From Streptomyces sp. BK340 (GTDB lineage Bacteria > Actinomycetota > Actinomycetes > Streptomycetales > Streptomycetaceae), in NCBI RefSeq assembly GCF_007827595.1, contig NZ_VISR01000010.1, forward strand, positions 1 through 64,000: 64,000 nt of DNA, in the 5' to 3' direction. Shown here piece after piece: positions 44,917 through 53,588 of this stretch. How positions within the stretch are numbered: the stretch's first letter is position 1; every line of letters begins with the position of its first letter. The position numbers and the translations under genes were made by a program. The notes beneath the pieces are model-generated. The model had not been told where the DNA came from and ran no database searches. It saw only the letters and a list, made by a program, of their open reading frames with translations.

Positions 44917-46410
44917 GTGAGCGGACAACCCAACACCCGCCTATCGGACCTGTTCGGCCTGGCCGGCTGGTCCAAGGGCGAACTCGCGAGGCTGGTCAAC
45001 AAGCAGGCGGCGGCCATGGGCCACCCCCAGCTTTCGACCGACACCTCCCGGGTGCGGCGGTGGATCGACATGGGAGAGATCCCGCGCGATCCCGTACCGC
45101 GGGTGCTGGCGGCCCTGTTCACCGAGCGTCTCGGCCGTGTCGTGACCATCGAGGACCTCGGTCTGGTGCGGCACGGGCGTACGGGAAAACGGCAGGGCGA
45201 CGGGAATGCGGAACATCCCGACGGAGTGCCGTGGGCGCCCGAACGGACCGCCGCGGTCCTCACCGAATTCACGGGAATGGACCTCATGCTCAACCGACGC
45301 GGCTTGGTGGGCGCGGGTGCCGCGCTCGCCGCGGGATCCACACTCAGCAGCGCCATGTACGACTGGCTGCACGCCGACCCCACGCTGAAGGCCGACGCCC
45401 CTGTCCTCGACGATCCCCTGCACGCCGACCCCGCTGGGTTCGACCGCTACGAGGCCGCCCCCATCGGGTCGCAGGAGATCGAGGAACTGGAGCGTTCGGT
45501 CGAGGTGTTCCGTGCCTGGGACGCCGCCAGAGGCGGCGGGCTCCAGCGCAAGGCGGTCGTGGGCCAGCTCAACGAGGTGGGCGGCATGCTCGCCTACCAC
45601 CACCCACCCCATCTCCAGCGGCGCCTGTGGGGCGTCGCCGCCAACCTCGCCGTCCTCGCGGGCTGGATGTCGCACGACGTCGGCCTGGAGCCCACGGCTC
45701 AGAAGTACTTCGTCATCGCCGCCCACGCCGCCCGCGAGGGCGGGGACCGGCCGCGCGCCGGGGAGGCCCTGTCCCGGGCGGCCCGGCAGATGGTGCACCT
45801 CGGCCGGCCCGACGACGCGCTGGACCTGATGAAGCTCGCCCAGTCCGGTGCGGGGGAGCGGCTGCAGCCGCGTACGAAGGCCATGTTCCACACCATCGAG
45901 GCCTGGGCACAGGCGTCCATGGGCAAGGGCCAGGCGATGCGCCGCACGCTCGGACAGGCGGAGGACCTCTTCATCTCCGACCGGCAGGACCTGGAACCGC
46001 CGGACTGGATGCAGACCTTCAAGGACGAGGATCTGTACGGCATGCAGGCCCTCGCCTACCGCACCCTCGCGGAGTTCGACCCCGGTGCGGCCGCGCACGC
46101 GCAGTACTACGCGGAGAAGGCCCTGGCCCTGCGTGTCGACGGGCGGGAGCGGTCGAAGATCTTCGACCATCTCTCCATGGCCTCGGCCTGCTTCATCGCC
46201 GACGACCCGGAACAGGCCGACCGCTACGCACGGCTGGCCCTGATGTCGATGGGCTCGAACTCCTCGCGCCGCACCTGGGACCGACTGCGGCAGATGTACC
46301 GGCTCACCGCCGAGTACTCCGGCTACCCGAAGATCCACGCACTGCGGGAGGAGATCAGGCTCGTCCTGCCGAAGCCGAAGGGCAGGGCGGACAACAGCGC
46401 ACAGGCGTAA
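44917..46410 (+). CDS. NsdA-type TPR regulator of sporulation and antibiotic production
   Basis: This 497-residue cytosolic protein has an N-terminal DNA-binding-like region (residues ~5-80: NTRLSDLFGLAGWSKGELARLVNKQAA, SRVRRWIDMGEIPRDPVPRVLAALF) and a long helical TPR-like C-terminal part (~215-470). It resembles Streptomyces NsdA/NsdB, negative regulators of sporulation and antibiotic production in S. coelicolor. The length matches. I cannot decide between nsdA and a paralogue. The start is GTG 44917 behind CCTGGGGG. The neighbours are a PAS-PP2C phosphatase and an SsgA-like protein, so this looks like a small development-associated region. Confidence 0.85.
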   Translation: MSGQPNTRLSDLFGLAGWSKGELARLVNKQAAAMGHPQLSTDTSRVRRWIDMGEIPRDPVPRVLAALFTERLGRVVTIEDLGLVRHGRTGKRQGDGNAEHPDGVPWAPERTAAVLTEFTGMDLMLNRRGLVGAGAALAAGSTLSSAMYDWLHADPTLKADAPVLDDPLHADPAGFDRYEAAPIGSQEIEELERSVEVFRAWDAARGGGLQRKAVVGQLNEVGGMLAYHHPPHLQRRLWGVAANLAVLAGWMSHDVGLEPTAQKYFVIAAHAAREGGDRPRAGEALSRAARQMVHLGRPDDALDLMKLAQSGAGERLQPRTKAMFHTIEAWAQASMGKGQAMRRTLGQAEDLFISDRQDLEPPDWMQTFKDEDLYGMQALAYRTLAEFDPGAAAHAQYYAEKALALRVDGRERSKIFDHLSMASACFIADDPEQADRYARLALMSMGSNSSRRTWDRLRQMYRLTAEYSGYPKIHALREEIRLVLPKPKGRADNSAQA

Positions 46411-46450
46411 GGGCGGTACGCCGTTTCTTCTCCAGAGCGCCAGAAGGCCG

Positions 46451-46471
46451 GCTGATCAGGTTCGGATCAGC
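46451..46471. terminator. Bidirectional terminator hairpin
   Basis: GCTGATC-AGGTTCG-GATCAGC forms a 7-bp stem with a 7-base loop between the convergent NsdA-type and phosphatase genes. A further GATCAG follows at ~46477. Confidence 0.55.
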
Positions 46472-46505
46472 TTGAGATCAGGTCCGGAGCGTCAGACCGG
46501 TCGGC

Positions 46506-47942
46506 TCATGAGGTGACCTTGGCGACGAGCACACACGCGTCGTCCTCGCGCTCGGCTCCGCCGAACTCCTCCACCACCGTCCGCACGCACTCCTGCGCGG
46601 TACGCGCCGCGCCGAAGCGTGGGGCGAGGTCGAGCAGGCGGTCCACGGCTGTGGCGCCGCCGTGCCCGGACACCAGTCCGTCGGTGTGCAGCAGGAGGAG
46701 GTCGCCGGGCTCCAGGGGCACTTCGGCCTGCCCGTAGGTGGCGCCCGTGGTGGCGCCGAGCAGGACGCCGTCCGGTGCGTTCAGCATGCGCCCCGTCCCG
46801 CCGCGGTACAGCAGCGGGGCGGGGTGTCCTGCCTGTGCCCACACCAGGGTGCGGGTCTCGGGGCGGTAGTGGCAGCACACGGCGCTGCCGAGGGCGGGCT
46901 GCACGGTGGCGTCGAGTAACTGGTTGAGCATGGCCAGCAGGGGGCCGGGCTGCGTGCCAGCCATGGCCATGCCGCGTACGGCACCCAGCAGCATCGCCAT
47001 GCCCGAGGTGACGGCGACGCCGTGCCCGGTGAGATCGCCGACGCTGAGCAGGGTCGCGCCGTCGGACAGCTCCAGCGCGTCGTACCAGTCGCCACCGATC
47101 AGGGAGTTCGTGGCGGCCGGCAGATAGTGGGCGGCGAGGTCGAGGGTCCGCGGTCCCTGGTGCGGGAGCCGCAGGGAGCCGCGCCATGGGGGCAGCACGG
47201 CTTCCTGCAGCTCGACCGCGAGCCGCTGCTCGGTCTGCGCCTGCCGCTGGTGGTGCTGGAGCGAGTCACGGGTCTCGCGCACCGTCAGCTGGCTGCGGCG
47301 CAGTTCACTGACGTCACGCAGCACGGCCCACATCGAGGCGGTGCCGCCGTCGCCGCCGAGCACGGGCTCGCCCATCATGTGCACGGTCCGCACGGTGGCG
47401 TCGGGCCGTACGACACGGAACTCGCCGTCGATCGGCCTGGCGTCGACCAGGCAGTCCGTCACCATCCGGGTCAGCGCCGCCCGGTCCTCCTCCAGGACCA
47501 GGGATGGCAGCTCGTCCAGGGTGAGGGCGGGACCGGCCGGGTCGAGACCCAGGATCTGGTACAGCTCCCCGGACCAACTCGCCTCGTCCGTCAGCAGGTT
47601 CCACTCCGCGCTGCCGACACGGCTGAGCAGCGAGGCGCGCGGGGCGCCGGCGGTGGCCGTCGGCCGGACGACAAGTGTGTCGGCCGGACCGTCCGCCGGG
47701 GCGGGCTCCGGGCCGTCCCGCAGCTGTGCCAAGTGGGCGTCCAGGTCGTCGAGCTGGTGCAGTGCGAGGTCGTACAGCGCCCGCTGCCAGCGTTCCTCCG
47801 GGTCCGATCCGACGCTCTGCACGTCCCGCCGTACGGCGTCCATGTCGCCCTTGAGCCGCCGCGCCTGGGTGATCAACGCCTCGACCGAGCCGCGCCCGGG
47901 CGGTTGGGCGGCTGAGGGGTCCGCGGAGACTGGGGACGGCAT
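46506..47942 (-). CDS. PAS-domain PP2C-type (SpoIIE-like) serine phosphatase with a TTA codon
   Basis: This 478-residue protein joins a helical N-terminus (~20-75), a PAS domain (~100-220: VGSAEWNLLTDEASWSGELYQILGL, FRVVRPDATVRTVHMMGEP) and a SpoIIE-type PP2C phosphatase (~255-478). Metal-binding motifs are GGDWYDALELSDG, VGDLTGHGVAVTSGMAML and REDDACVLV, all intact. Such proteins dephosphorylate anti-anti-sigma factors and thereby release sigma factors. Leu342 is encoded by TTA (46919-46917), the only in-frame TTA I noticed here, so translation should depend on the bldA tRNA and be delayed to late growth. No anti-sigma or anti-anti-sigma gene is adjacent. Confidence 0.9.
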   Translation of the reverse strand: MPSPVSADPSAAQPPGRGSVEALITQARRLKGDMDAVRRDVQSVGSDPEERWQRALYDLALHQLDDLDAHLAQLRDGPEPAPADGPADTLVVRPTATAGAPRASLLSRVGSAEWNLLTDEASWSGELYQILGLDPAGPALTLDELPSLVLEEDRAALTRMVTDCLVDARPIDGEFRVVRPDATVRTVHMMGEPVLGGDGGTASMWAVLRDVSELRRSQLTVRETRDSLQHHQRQAQTEQRLAVELQEAVLPPWRGSLRLPHQGPRTLDLAAHYLPAATNSLIGGDWYDALELSDGATLLSVGDLTGHGVAVTSGMAMLLGAVRGMAMAGTQPGPLLAMLNQLLDATVQPALGSAVCCHYRPETRTLVWAQAGHPAPLLYRGGTGRMLNAPDGVLLGATTGATYGQAEVPLEPGDLLLLHTDGLVSGHGGATAVDRLLDLAPRFGAARTAQECVRTVVEEFGGAEREDDACVLVAKVTS

Positions 47943-48290
47943 GACGCACTCCGGAGGGGGATGGTACGGCCAAGGGGGACGGAGGGACCGTTACGACTGT
48001 TGCACAGCCCGCGACGCCCTGTAAGGGATTTGGCAACACACGATACGGTGGTGCTTCCGGCATATGCCAGAGTCTTCCCGGGCTGATCCGAGGATACGGA
48101 TGGCGTACGTGCGGGCCGGTTCAAGTCGTAGGAGCCCTACGGGACTTGACTCATAGCGGAGAGCCCCGTTGGCGTGCCCGGCCGCCTGTTCGACGCTCGG
48201 ATGTTCCATGATGGCGCCGACTGCCAGATTCGCACCAACTCTGTCTGGATTTGACGTCCTGTGACGGGCCTTCCCGGACTCCTTAATGGC
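47943..48290. other. Divergent intergenic region, phosphatase / SsgA-like gene
   Basis: This 348-base gap holds the promoters of both genes. It is less GC-rich than the flanks, with TTGACT near 48146 and TTTGACGT near 48249, but neither has a convincing -10 partner. No small gene or repeat was found. Confidence 0.35.
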
Positions 48291-48704
48291 ATGGACACCT
48301 TCGTCGAGCAGCCCGCCCACGCCCGCCTCATCACCGCCGAGGACCGGGAGGTCCCGGTGTACGCGCTCCTGCGCTACGCGGCGGACGATCCGCTGGCCGT
48401 CTTCGTGGACTTCCCGCCCGAGGCCACCCTGGCGGGCGACGACGTCACCTGGACCTTCGCCCGCTCCCTGCTGGACCAGGGTCTGCGGGCCCCGGCCGGA
48501 CACGGGGACGTACAGATCTGGCCGTACGGCCGCACCCGGACGGTCCTCGAACTCCATTCGCCGTGCGGCCTCGCCCTGCTCCAGTTTCCCACCTCGGCGC
48601 TGCGCCGCTTCCTGCTGCACACCTACACCGTGGTGCCGGCCGGGCAGGAGGACGTCGGGGCGGTCGTGGAACGCGGTCTGAGCAGCCTTTTCGGCGGTGT
48701 GTGA
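48291..48704 (+). CDS. SsgA-like sporulation/cell-division protein (SALP)
   Basis: This 137-residue protein belongs to the SsgA family, which is found in sporulating actinomycetes. Members steer septum placement, spore-wall assembly and autolysis. Conserved blocks are VPVYALLRYAADDPLAVFVDF (residues ~23-43), VTWTFARSLLDQGL (~52-65), GDVQIWPY, and LLQFPTSALRRFLLHTYTVVPAGQE. Length is typical of SsgB to SsgG. I cannot assign the paralogue letter. ATG 48291 lies directly before the conserved region. It may be functionally linked to the neighbouring phosphatase and NsdA-type regulator. Confidence 0.92.
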   Translation: MDTFVEQPAHARLITAEDREVPVYALLRYAADDPLAVFVDFPPEATLAGDDVTWTFARSLLDQGLRAPAGHGDVQIWPYGRTRTVLELHSPCGLALLQFPTSALRRFLLHTYTVVPAGQEDVGAVVERGLSSLFGGV

Positions 48705-48740
48705 GCTCCTGCACGGGTCGGTGCCGCGACTTTGACCTTT

Positions 48741-48758
48741 ATTCACTCATGCCTCACC
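48741..48758 (+). promoter_or_regulatory. Candidate PHO box upstream of phospholipase C
   Basis: ATTCACT (48741-48747) and CCTCACC (48752-48758) are direct repeats spaced 11 bases apart. Each matches five of seven positions of the Streptomyces PhoP repeat GTTCACC. They lie 85 bases upstream of the phospholipase start. Confidence 0.4.
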
Positions 48759-48843
48759 GCACGGCTGTGGACCTCGACGATCACCGCGTGCACCCTGGCG
48801 CGCGGTGTGCCGCAGGGGCACTCCGCTGACGAGGACGGGGCGA

Positions 48844-50907
48844 ATGACAACGATCAGCCGAAGAGGCTTCGTGGGACTCGGCGCATCCGTGGCGGCAGGC
48901 GTGGCACTGGGCGCCGGCACCCTCCCCCAGAGCGCGAATGCGCTCGCGCTGGGAGGTACCCCCATCACGGCCGCGGCAGCGACCGCCGCGACCGGCACGA
49001 TCAAGGACGTGCAGCACGTGGTCATCCTCATGCAGGAGAACCGCAGCTTCGACCACTACTTCGGGCGCCTGAAAGGTGTCCGCGGCTTCGACGACCGCAG
49101 CGGCATCACGCTGAGCGGCGGCTACCCGGTCTTCAACCAGCCGAACGGAACGGGCCGCCAGTACCCGTGGAAGCTCAGCGCGACCCCGGCCGCGGGCGGC
49201 AAGGACGGCGAGACCCTCGCCCAGTGCAACGGCGACCTGCCGCACTCCTGGTCCTCGCAGCACTCCGCGTGGAACAAGGGCCGCCTCGACAACTGGGTCT
49301 CGGGCGTCGGCAACGTCCGCTCGCTGGGCTACCTGGACCGCTCCGACATCCCGTTCCACTACGCGCTCGCCGACAACTACACGATCTGCGACGCCTACTT
49401 CTGCTCCACCCTCAGCGCGACCGGCCCCAACCGCACCTACCTGTGGAGCGGCAAGGTCGACTCCTCCAGCTACGACGGCGGTGACGAGTCGGGCCTGACC
49501 TGGCAGAACTACGCCGAGGCGCTGCAGGCCGCCGGGGTGACCTGGAAGGTCTACCAGAACGCGGCGGACAACTACGGCGACAACGGCTGCGCCTACTTCA
49601 AGAACTTCACCAACGCCAAGGCGGGCGACCCGCTGCACGACCGCGGCATGTCCTCCGTCCCGAAGGTCACCGGCTCGACCCCGGACGACATCGCCGCCGC
49701 CATCAAGGCCGACGTACTCGCGGGCACTCTCCCGCAGGTCTCCTGGGTGGTCCCCAACCAGGCCTTCTCCGAGCACCCGTACGCCCCGCCCGGCGACGGC
49801 GCCCACTTCATCGACCTCGTCTACCGGGCCCTCGCCGCCGACCAGGACGTGTTCGACTCCACCGTCCTGTTCCTCAACTACGACGAGAACGACGGCTACT
49901 TCGACCACGTCCCGCCCCCGGCACCGCCGGCCGGTACCGCGGGTGAGTTCCTCAACGGGGTGCCGTACGGCTTCGGCTTCCGCGTCCCGATGCTCGTCAT
50001 CTCGCCCTGGACGCGCGGAGGGTGGGTCTCCTCCGAGGTCTTCGAGCACACCTCGGTGCTCCGGTTCCTGGAGACCTGGACGGCGGCGATGGGCAAGCCC
50101 GCCAAGTGCCCCAACATCAGCGACTGGCGGCGCAGGGTGAGCGGTGACCTGACCGGTGTCTTCGACTTCGCCAACCCGGTCCACGGCCCCGTCGCACTGC
50201 CCGCGACGAGCGTCATCGGCATGGCCACCTGCGGTCCGCTGCCCAACCCGGTGCCGACCGACAACGCCCTGCCCGCCCAGGAGTCCGGCACCCGCCCGGC
50301 CCGCGCGCTGCCGTACCAGCCGGGCGGACACCTGGACCATCTGGAGTTCGGGGCCGCCGGCAAGGTCCTCGCCTGGTTCACCATGACCAACCAGGGCGGT
50401 CCGGCGGCCAGGGCGGCGCACTTCTCCATCCACCCCAACGCCTACCGCGACACCACGCCCTACCAGTACACGGTCGACGCGGGCGGCACCGCCTCCGACT
50501 CCTTCAACATCGGCACGGGTTTCGGCGGCGGCAAGTACGACCTGACCATGGCCGGCCCCAACCGCTTCCTGCGCCGCTTCAAGGGGGACGCCACCAAGGC
50601 GGGCAAGTCGGCCGAGGTGAGCACCCGTTACGCCGTGGAGCCGGGCACGGGCAGGCTGGCCGTCTACTTCAAGATGACCAACTCGGGGGCCTCCTCGGTG
50701 AAGTTCACCATCACCTCCAACCACTACCGCACCGACGGGCCCTGGACCCACACCGTCGCGGCGGGAGCCTCGGCGGAGGACTACTTCAACGCCGTCGCGT
50801 ACCAGAACGGCTGGTACGACTTCACGGTGACCGTCGACTCCGACGCGACCTGGTCGCGCCGGTTCACCGGGCACCTGGAGACCGGCGCCGCGAGCGTCAG
50901 CGGCTGA
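48844..50907 (+). CDS. Tat-secreted phosphocholine-type phospholipase C
   Basis: This 687-residue secreted enzyme would hydrolyse phosphatidylcholine or sphingomyelin. It starts with a twin-arginine signal (S5-R-R-G-F-V10, hydrophobic run, cleavage near 33). The phosphoesterase domain (~55-460) shows IKDVQHVVILMQENRSFDHYFG, the LSATGPNRTYLWSGKVD region, VSWVVPNQAFSEHP and FLNYDENDGYFDHVPPP. Two DUF756-type C-terminal domains (~495-590 and ~600-685) complete the family architecture. ATG 48844 is set by the signal peptide. The last 11 bases overlap the convergent oxidoreductase gene. Phosphate-starvation control is plausible given the upstream repeats. Confidence 0.93.
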   Translation: MTTISRRGFVGLGASVAAGVALGAGTLPQSANALALGGTPITAAAATAATGTIKDVQHVVILMQENRSFDHYFGRLKGVRGFDDRSGITLSGGYPVFNQPNGTGRQYPWKLSATPAAGGKDGETLAQCNGDLPHSWSSQHSAWNKGRLDNWVSGVGNVRSLGYLDRSDIPFHYALADNYTICDAYFCSTLSATGPNRTYLWSGKVDSSSYDGGDESGLTWQNYAEALQAAGVTWKVYQNAADNYGDNGCAYFKNFTNAKAGDPLHDRGMSSVPKVTGSTPDDIAAAIKADVLAGTLPQVSWVVPNQAFSEHPYAPPGDGAHFIDLVYRALAADQDVFDSTVLFLNYDENDGYFDHVPPPAPPAGTAGEFLNGVPYGFGFRVPMLVISPWTRGGWVSSEVFEHTSVLRFLETWTAAMGKPAKCPNISDWRRRVSGDLTGVFDFANPVHGPVALPATSVIGMATCGPLPNPVPTDNALPAQESGTRPARALPYQPGGHLDHLEFGAAGKVLAWFTMTNQGGPAARAAHFSIHPNAYRDTTPYQYTVDAGGTASDSFNIGTGFGGGKYDLTMAGPNRFLRRFKGDATKAGKSAEVSTRYAVEPGTGRLAVYFKMTNSGASSVKFTITSNHYRTDGPWTHTVAAGASAEDYFNAVAYQNGWYDFTVTVDSDATWSRRFTGHLETGAASVSG

Positions 50908-51922
50908 CCTCGGCGTACAGGTCCGGGCGCGGCGCGAGCCCGACGGCCACCCGGCCGCGGGTCTCCAGCGCCCGGACCCCCGCCTCCGCGACGGCGGAGG
51001 CCGCGTAGCCGTCCCAGACGCTCGGGCCGCTGACCTCGCCGCGCCGTGTGGCGTCGACCCACGCCTGCACCTCGCGGTCGTAGGCGTCGGCGAAGCGGAC
51101 CAGGTAGTCCTGCGCCACCTCCTCGGTAGCGCTGCCCCGGCGGGTGACCAGCATGGTGTGCTCGTCGCCGATCCGGGCGCTGCCCGCCTCGCACACGGCC
51201 TCGCACCGCACCTGGTAGCCGAAGCCGCAGTTGACGAAGACCTCCACGTCGACCAGGGCGCCGTGCTCGGTCTCGAACAGCACGAACTGCGGGTCGACCA
51301 GGCCCTCGGGCGCGCCCGCCGAGGACGCCGGGCGCAGCACGGTGACCGCGGTCAGCTCCTGCCCGAGCAGCCAGCGGGCCGCGTCGATCTCGTGCGCGAC
51401 GGAGCTGTTGATCAGCATGGCGCTGGTGAAGCCGGGCGGGGAGGAGACGTTGCGGTGGACGCAGTGCAGCATCAGCGGCCGGCCCAGGCTGCCCCCGTCC
51501 AGCAGCGTCTTCAGCCGCCGGTACTCGGCGTCGTAGCGTCGCATGAAGCCGATCTGGGCCAGCCGGCGGCCGAGCCGCGCCTCGGCCTCCAGCACGCGGA
51601 GTGCACCTGTGGTGTCTGGCACCATGGGCTTCTCGCACAGCACGGGCAGGCCGCGTTCGAAGGCCGCGAGGAGCGCCTCCTCGTGCGCGGGGCCGGGGGA
51701 GGCGACGAGCACGGCCGCCACGCCGGGCGCCTGAAGGGCGGCCAACGGGTCCGTGTGCACGGTGACGCCGTCCAGGCCGGCCACGGCTTCCTTCGCCCGG
51801 TCGAGATCGGGATCGGCCACGGCCGCCACCCTGGCGCCGCTCACCACCTTGTCGAGGCGTCGAATGTGGTCGGCTCCCATGTGTCCGGCACCCAGTACGG
51901 CCACACCCAGCAGGTCACCCAT
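50897..51922 (-). CDS. Gfo/Idh/MocA family oxidoreductase (inositol dehydrogenase-like)
   Basis: This 341-residue NAD(P)-dependent sugar or inositol dehydrogenase has a Rossmann motif (VAVLGAGHMGADHIRRLD), VAAVADPDLDRA and the family signature LCEKPM near residue 95. The catalytic region MRRYDAEYRRLKTLL and VHRNVSSP, INSSVAHEIDAARWLLG (Asp and His near 170-180) resembles myo-inositol 2-dehydrogenase (IolG). No other inositol genes are present, so the precise polyol is unknown. It converges on the phospholipase gene and overlaps it by 11 bases. Confidence 0.9.
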   Translation of the reverse strand: MGDLLGVAVLGAGHMGADHIRRLDKVVSGARVAAVADPDLDRAKEAVAGLDGVTVHTDPLAALQAPGVAAVLVASPGPAHEEALLAAFERGLPVLCEKPMVPDTTGALRVLEAEARLGRRLAQIGFMRRYDAEYRRLKTLLDGGSLGRPLMLHCVHRNVSSPPGFTSAMLINSSVAHEIDAARWLLGQELTAVTVLRPASSAGAPEGLVDPQFVLFETEHGALVDVEVFVNCGFGYQVRCEAVCEAGSARIGDEHTMLVTRRGSATEEVAQDYLVRFADAYDREVQAWVDATRRGEVSGPSVWDGYAASAVAEAGVRALETRGRVAVGLAPRPDLYAEVSR

Positions 51923-52069
51923 GTGCGCGCTCCCTCTCGCCGACGATCACGCCGTAGCGTACGCCGCGGGGGGAGCGCTGCCCGGGGAGCGCGGCTCGGC
52001 GCAGCGGCCCCGAGGGAGCCTCGGTGCCGCCGCCCGTCGACTGTCTCGGTGCCGCTGCCGAGGTGGGCC

Positions 52070-53164
52070 TCAGTACCGCAGAATCCCCGCGATCCCGTTG
52101 GCGTCGCCCAGCGTGCCGTCGGGGACGAAGCGCACGTCGGCGCCGGTCTCCAGACACTGCTCCACGATCTCGTCCACGATGTCGTCGCGCGAGTCCAGAT
52201 CCCCGGGCTCGGCCGGCACGAGGTGGTCGCCCCGGTCGCGGACGGTCACACGGTAGTTCTCCTCGACCGCGAGGAGCCTGACGCGGCCGTCCCGGGCGTT
52301 CTGCCAGAGCTCGTCGACCCCGGCCGCGAAGGTCTTGCGCCCGCGTGCCGCGGTCAGTTCCCGGACGACGGACGAGGCGTCCTTGCGGGCCTCCGCCTCC
52401 AGGACCGGCCTCAGGGCCTGCCACACGGCCTCCGGGCCGGCGTGGGCGAGCCCGCCGTGCGGGATCTGTACGGCGGCCTTGGCGGCGCTGCCGACCTCGT
52501 CCAGCAGGGACAGGGCCGCCTGCTCGCCGGTGACGTACACCGGACGGGGCTGGTCGCGCAGCACCGTGCTCAGGGCGGTGTCGACCTCGCGCAGGAACTG
52601 GCGCGTGCCCTCGTCGGCGTAGATGCTCGGCACGTCGCCGATCTGCTCCCGGCGCTCGGCGTCGAAGTTCTCCCGGATGTGGATCAGCGGGAAGCCGCCG
52701 GAATGCTCCTCGAACACCCGGTCGGGGCCGCCGCTCCACAGGGTCACACGGTCGGCGGCGAGCGACAGTACCCAGAAGGGCCGCTCGGCGGCCTGCGCGG
52801 AGACCAGGTTGCGGGTGAGGAAGGTGTCCGAGAACACCACCCGCTCGGGGACGGTGCGGGCCAGCGACCAGACCTGGTGCTCACCCGGGGCTGCGAAGAT
52901 CACCAGGCCGTCCTCGGCGTGCGCCAGGTCCACCTCCGTCAGTGCGCGGTCGAGCTGTGCCACGACGTCGGCGCGCCGCTCCCGGGAGACCGAGGGGTCG
53001 GATTCCAGCCGTTTCCTGGCCTCGGCCACCACATTGCGCAGCCGGACCGGGTCCTGGCCGTTCTCGGGTTCGCGGCGGTGTGTCGGCGTCAGCACGGACA
53101 CCGCGGGGTAGGGACGCGGGCGCCGCAGTTCGGCGAGGGTTGCGGGACTCAGTGCGTGCTCCAT
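52070..53164 (-). CDS. baeRF-family (archaeo-eukaryotic release factor-like) protein
   Basis: This 364-residue protein resembles the bacterial baeRF families, which share domains with eRF1, Pelota and Vms1 and are predicted to act on stalled ribosomes or peptidyl-tRNA. The N-terminal segment (VSVLTPTHRREPENGQDPVRLRNVVAEARKRL) is typical. The central part has LVIFAAPGEHQVWSL, LSLAADRVTLWSGG and RPVYVTGEQ. A C-terminal L30e-like piece reads VRLLAVEENYRVTVRD, ending CLETGADVRFVPDGTLG. The catalytic GGQ of eRF1 is not present. ATG 53164 is chosen over 53260 because the longer version runs into the shared promoter region of the FAAL gene. Confidence 0.8.
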   Translation of the reverse strand: MEHALSPATLAELRRPRPYPAVSVLTPTHRREPENGQDPVRLRNVVAEARKRLESDPSVSRERRADVVAQLDRALTEVDLAHAEDGLVIFAAPGEHQVWSLARTVPERVVFSDTFLTRNLVSAQAAERPFWVLSLAADRVTLWSGGPDRVFEEHSGGFPLIHIRENFDAERREQIGDVPSIYADEGTRQFLREVDTALSTVLRDQPRPVYVTGEQAALSLLDEVGSAAKAAVQIPHGGLAHAGPEAVWQALRPVLEAEARKDASSVVRELTAARGRKTFAAGVDELWQNARDGRVRLLAVEENYRVTVRDRGDHLVPAEPGDLDSRDDIVDEIVEQCLETGADVRFVPDGTLGDANGIAGILRY

Positions 53165-53588
53165 GACAGAACGATAGGGCGGAATCACCTGTCCGGCATG
53201 TGCTGTAATAGCATGATTTTTACTAACGTTGCGTAGTGGTTCCCGCGCGGAGCGTGACAAGTGTCACGAGATGCGTGCCGGGCCGTGCTCCCATGGCCTG
53301 TTCACGCTTTCGTCACGGTCCGTCAGTTCGGCCAACTCGCTTGGACACGCAGCGTTTACATGTGTTCGACATGTCGGTCATTCGGACTGCTATGGTGCTA
53401 CTCGCCGGTAGCGTTCTGCTGCGGGGGGATCACGCGGCGCCGTCCGACCCACGGTGCCCTGTGCGAGGGGTCGCGTCCAACGATCCGGCAATGAGGCCGG
53501 ATCGGCCCGATCCCGTGCGTCCGCATGGCGCGACGCCCAAACTCCTATCTCTGCACACCACCTATTTCAGACAGGTGAGACTCGTCCC
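53165..53588. other. Divergent regulatory region upstream of the FAAL-PKS operon
   Basis: This 424-base gap separates the baeRF gene from the biosynthetic genes and is markedly A/T-richer than its flanks. It holds the palindrome at 53358-53374 and a TATGGT (53391-53396) that could be a -10 box, although no clear -35 lies 16-18 bases before it. The remaining bases up to the FAAL start would be a ~190-base leader. No small gene was found. Confidence 0.5.
53358..53374. promoter_or_regulatory. Candidate operator upstream of the FAAL-PKS operon
   Basis: ACATGT-GTTCG-ACATGT: two self-palindromic hexamers spaced five bases apart form a near-perfect dyad about 215 bases upstream of the FAAL start. 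It is a plausible repressor site for the cluster. Confidence 0.5.
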
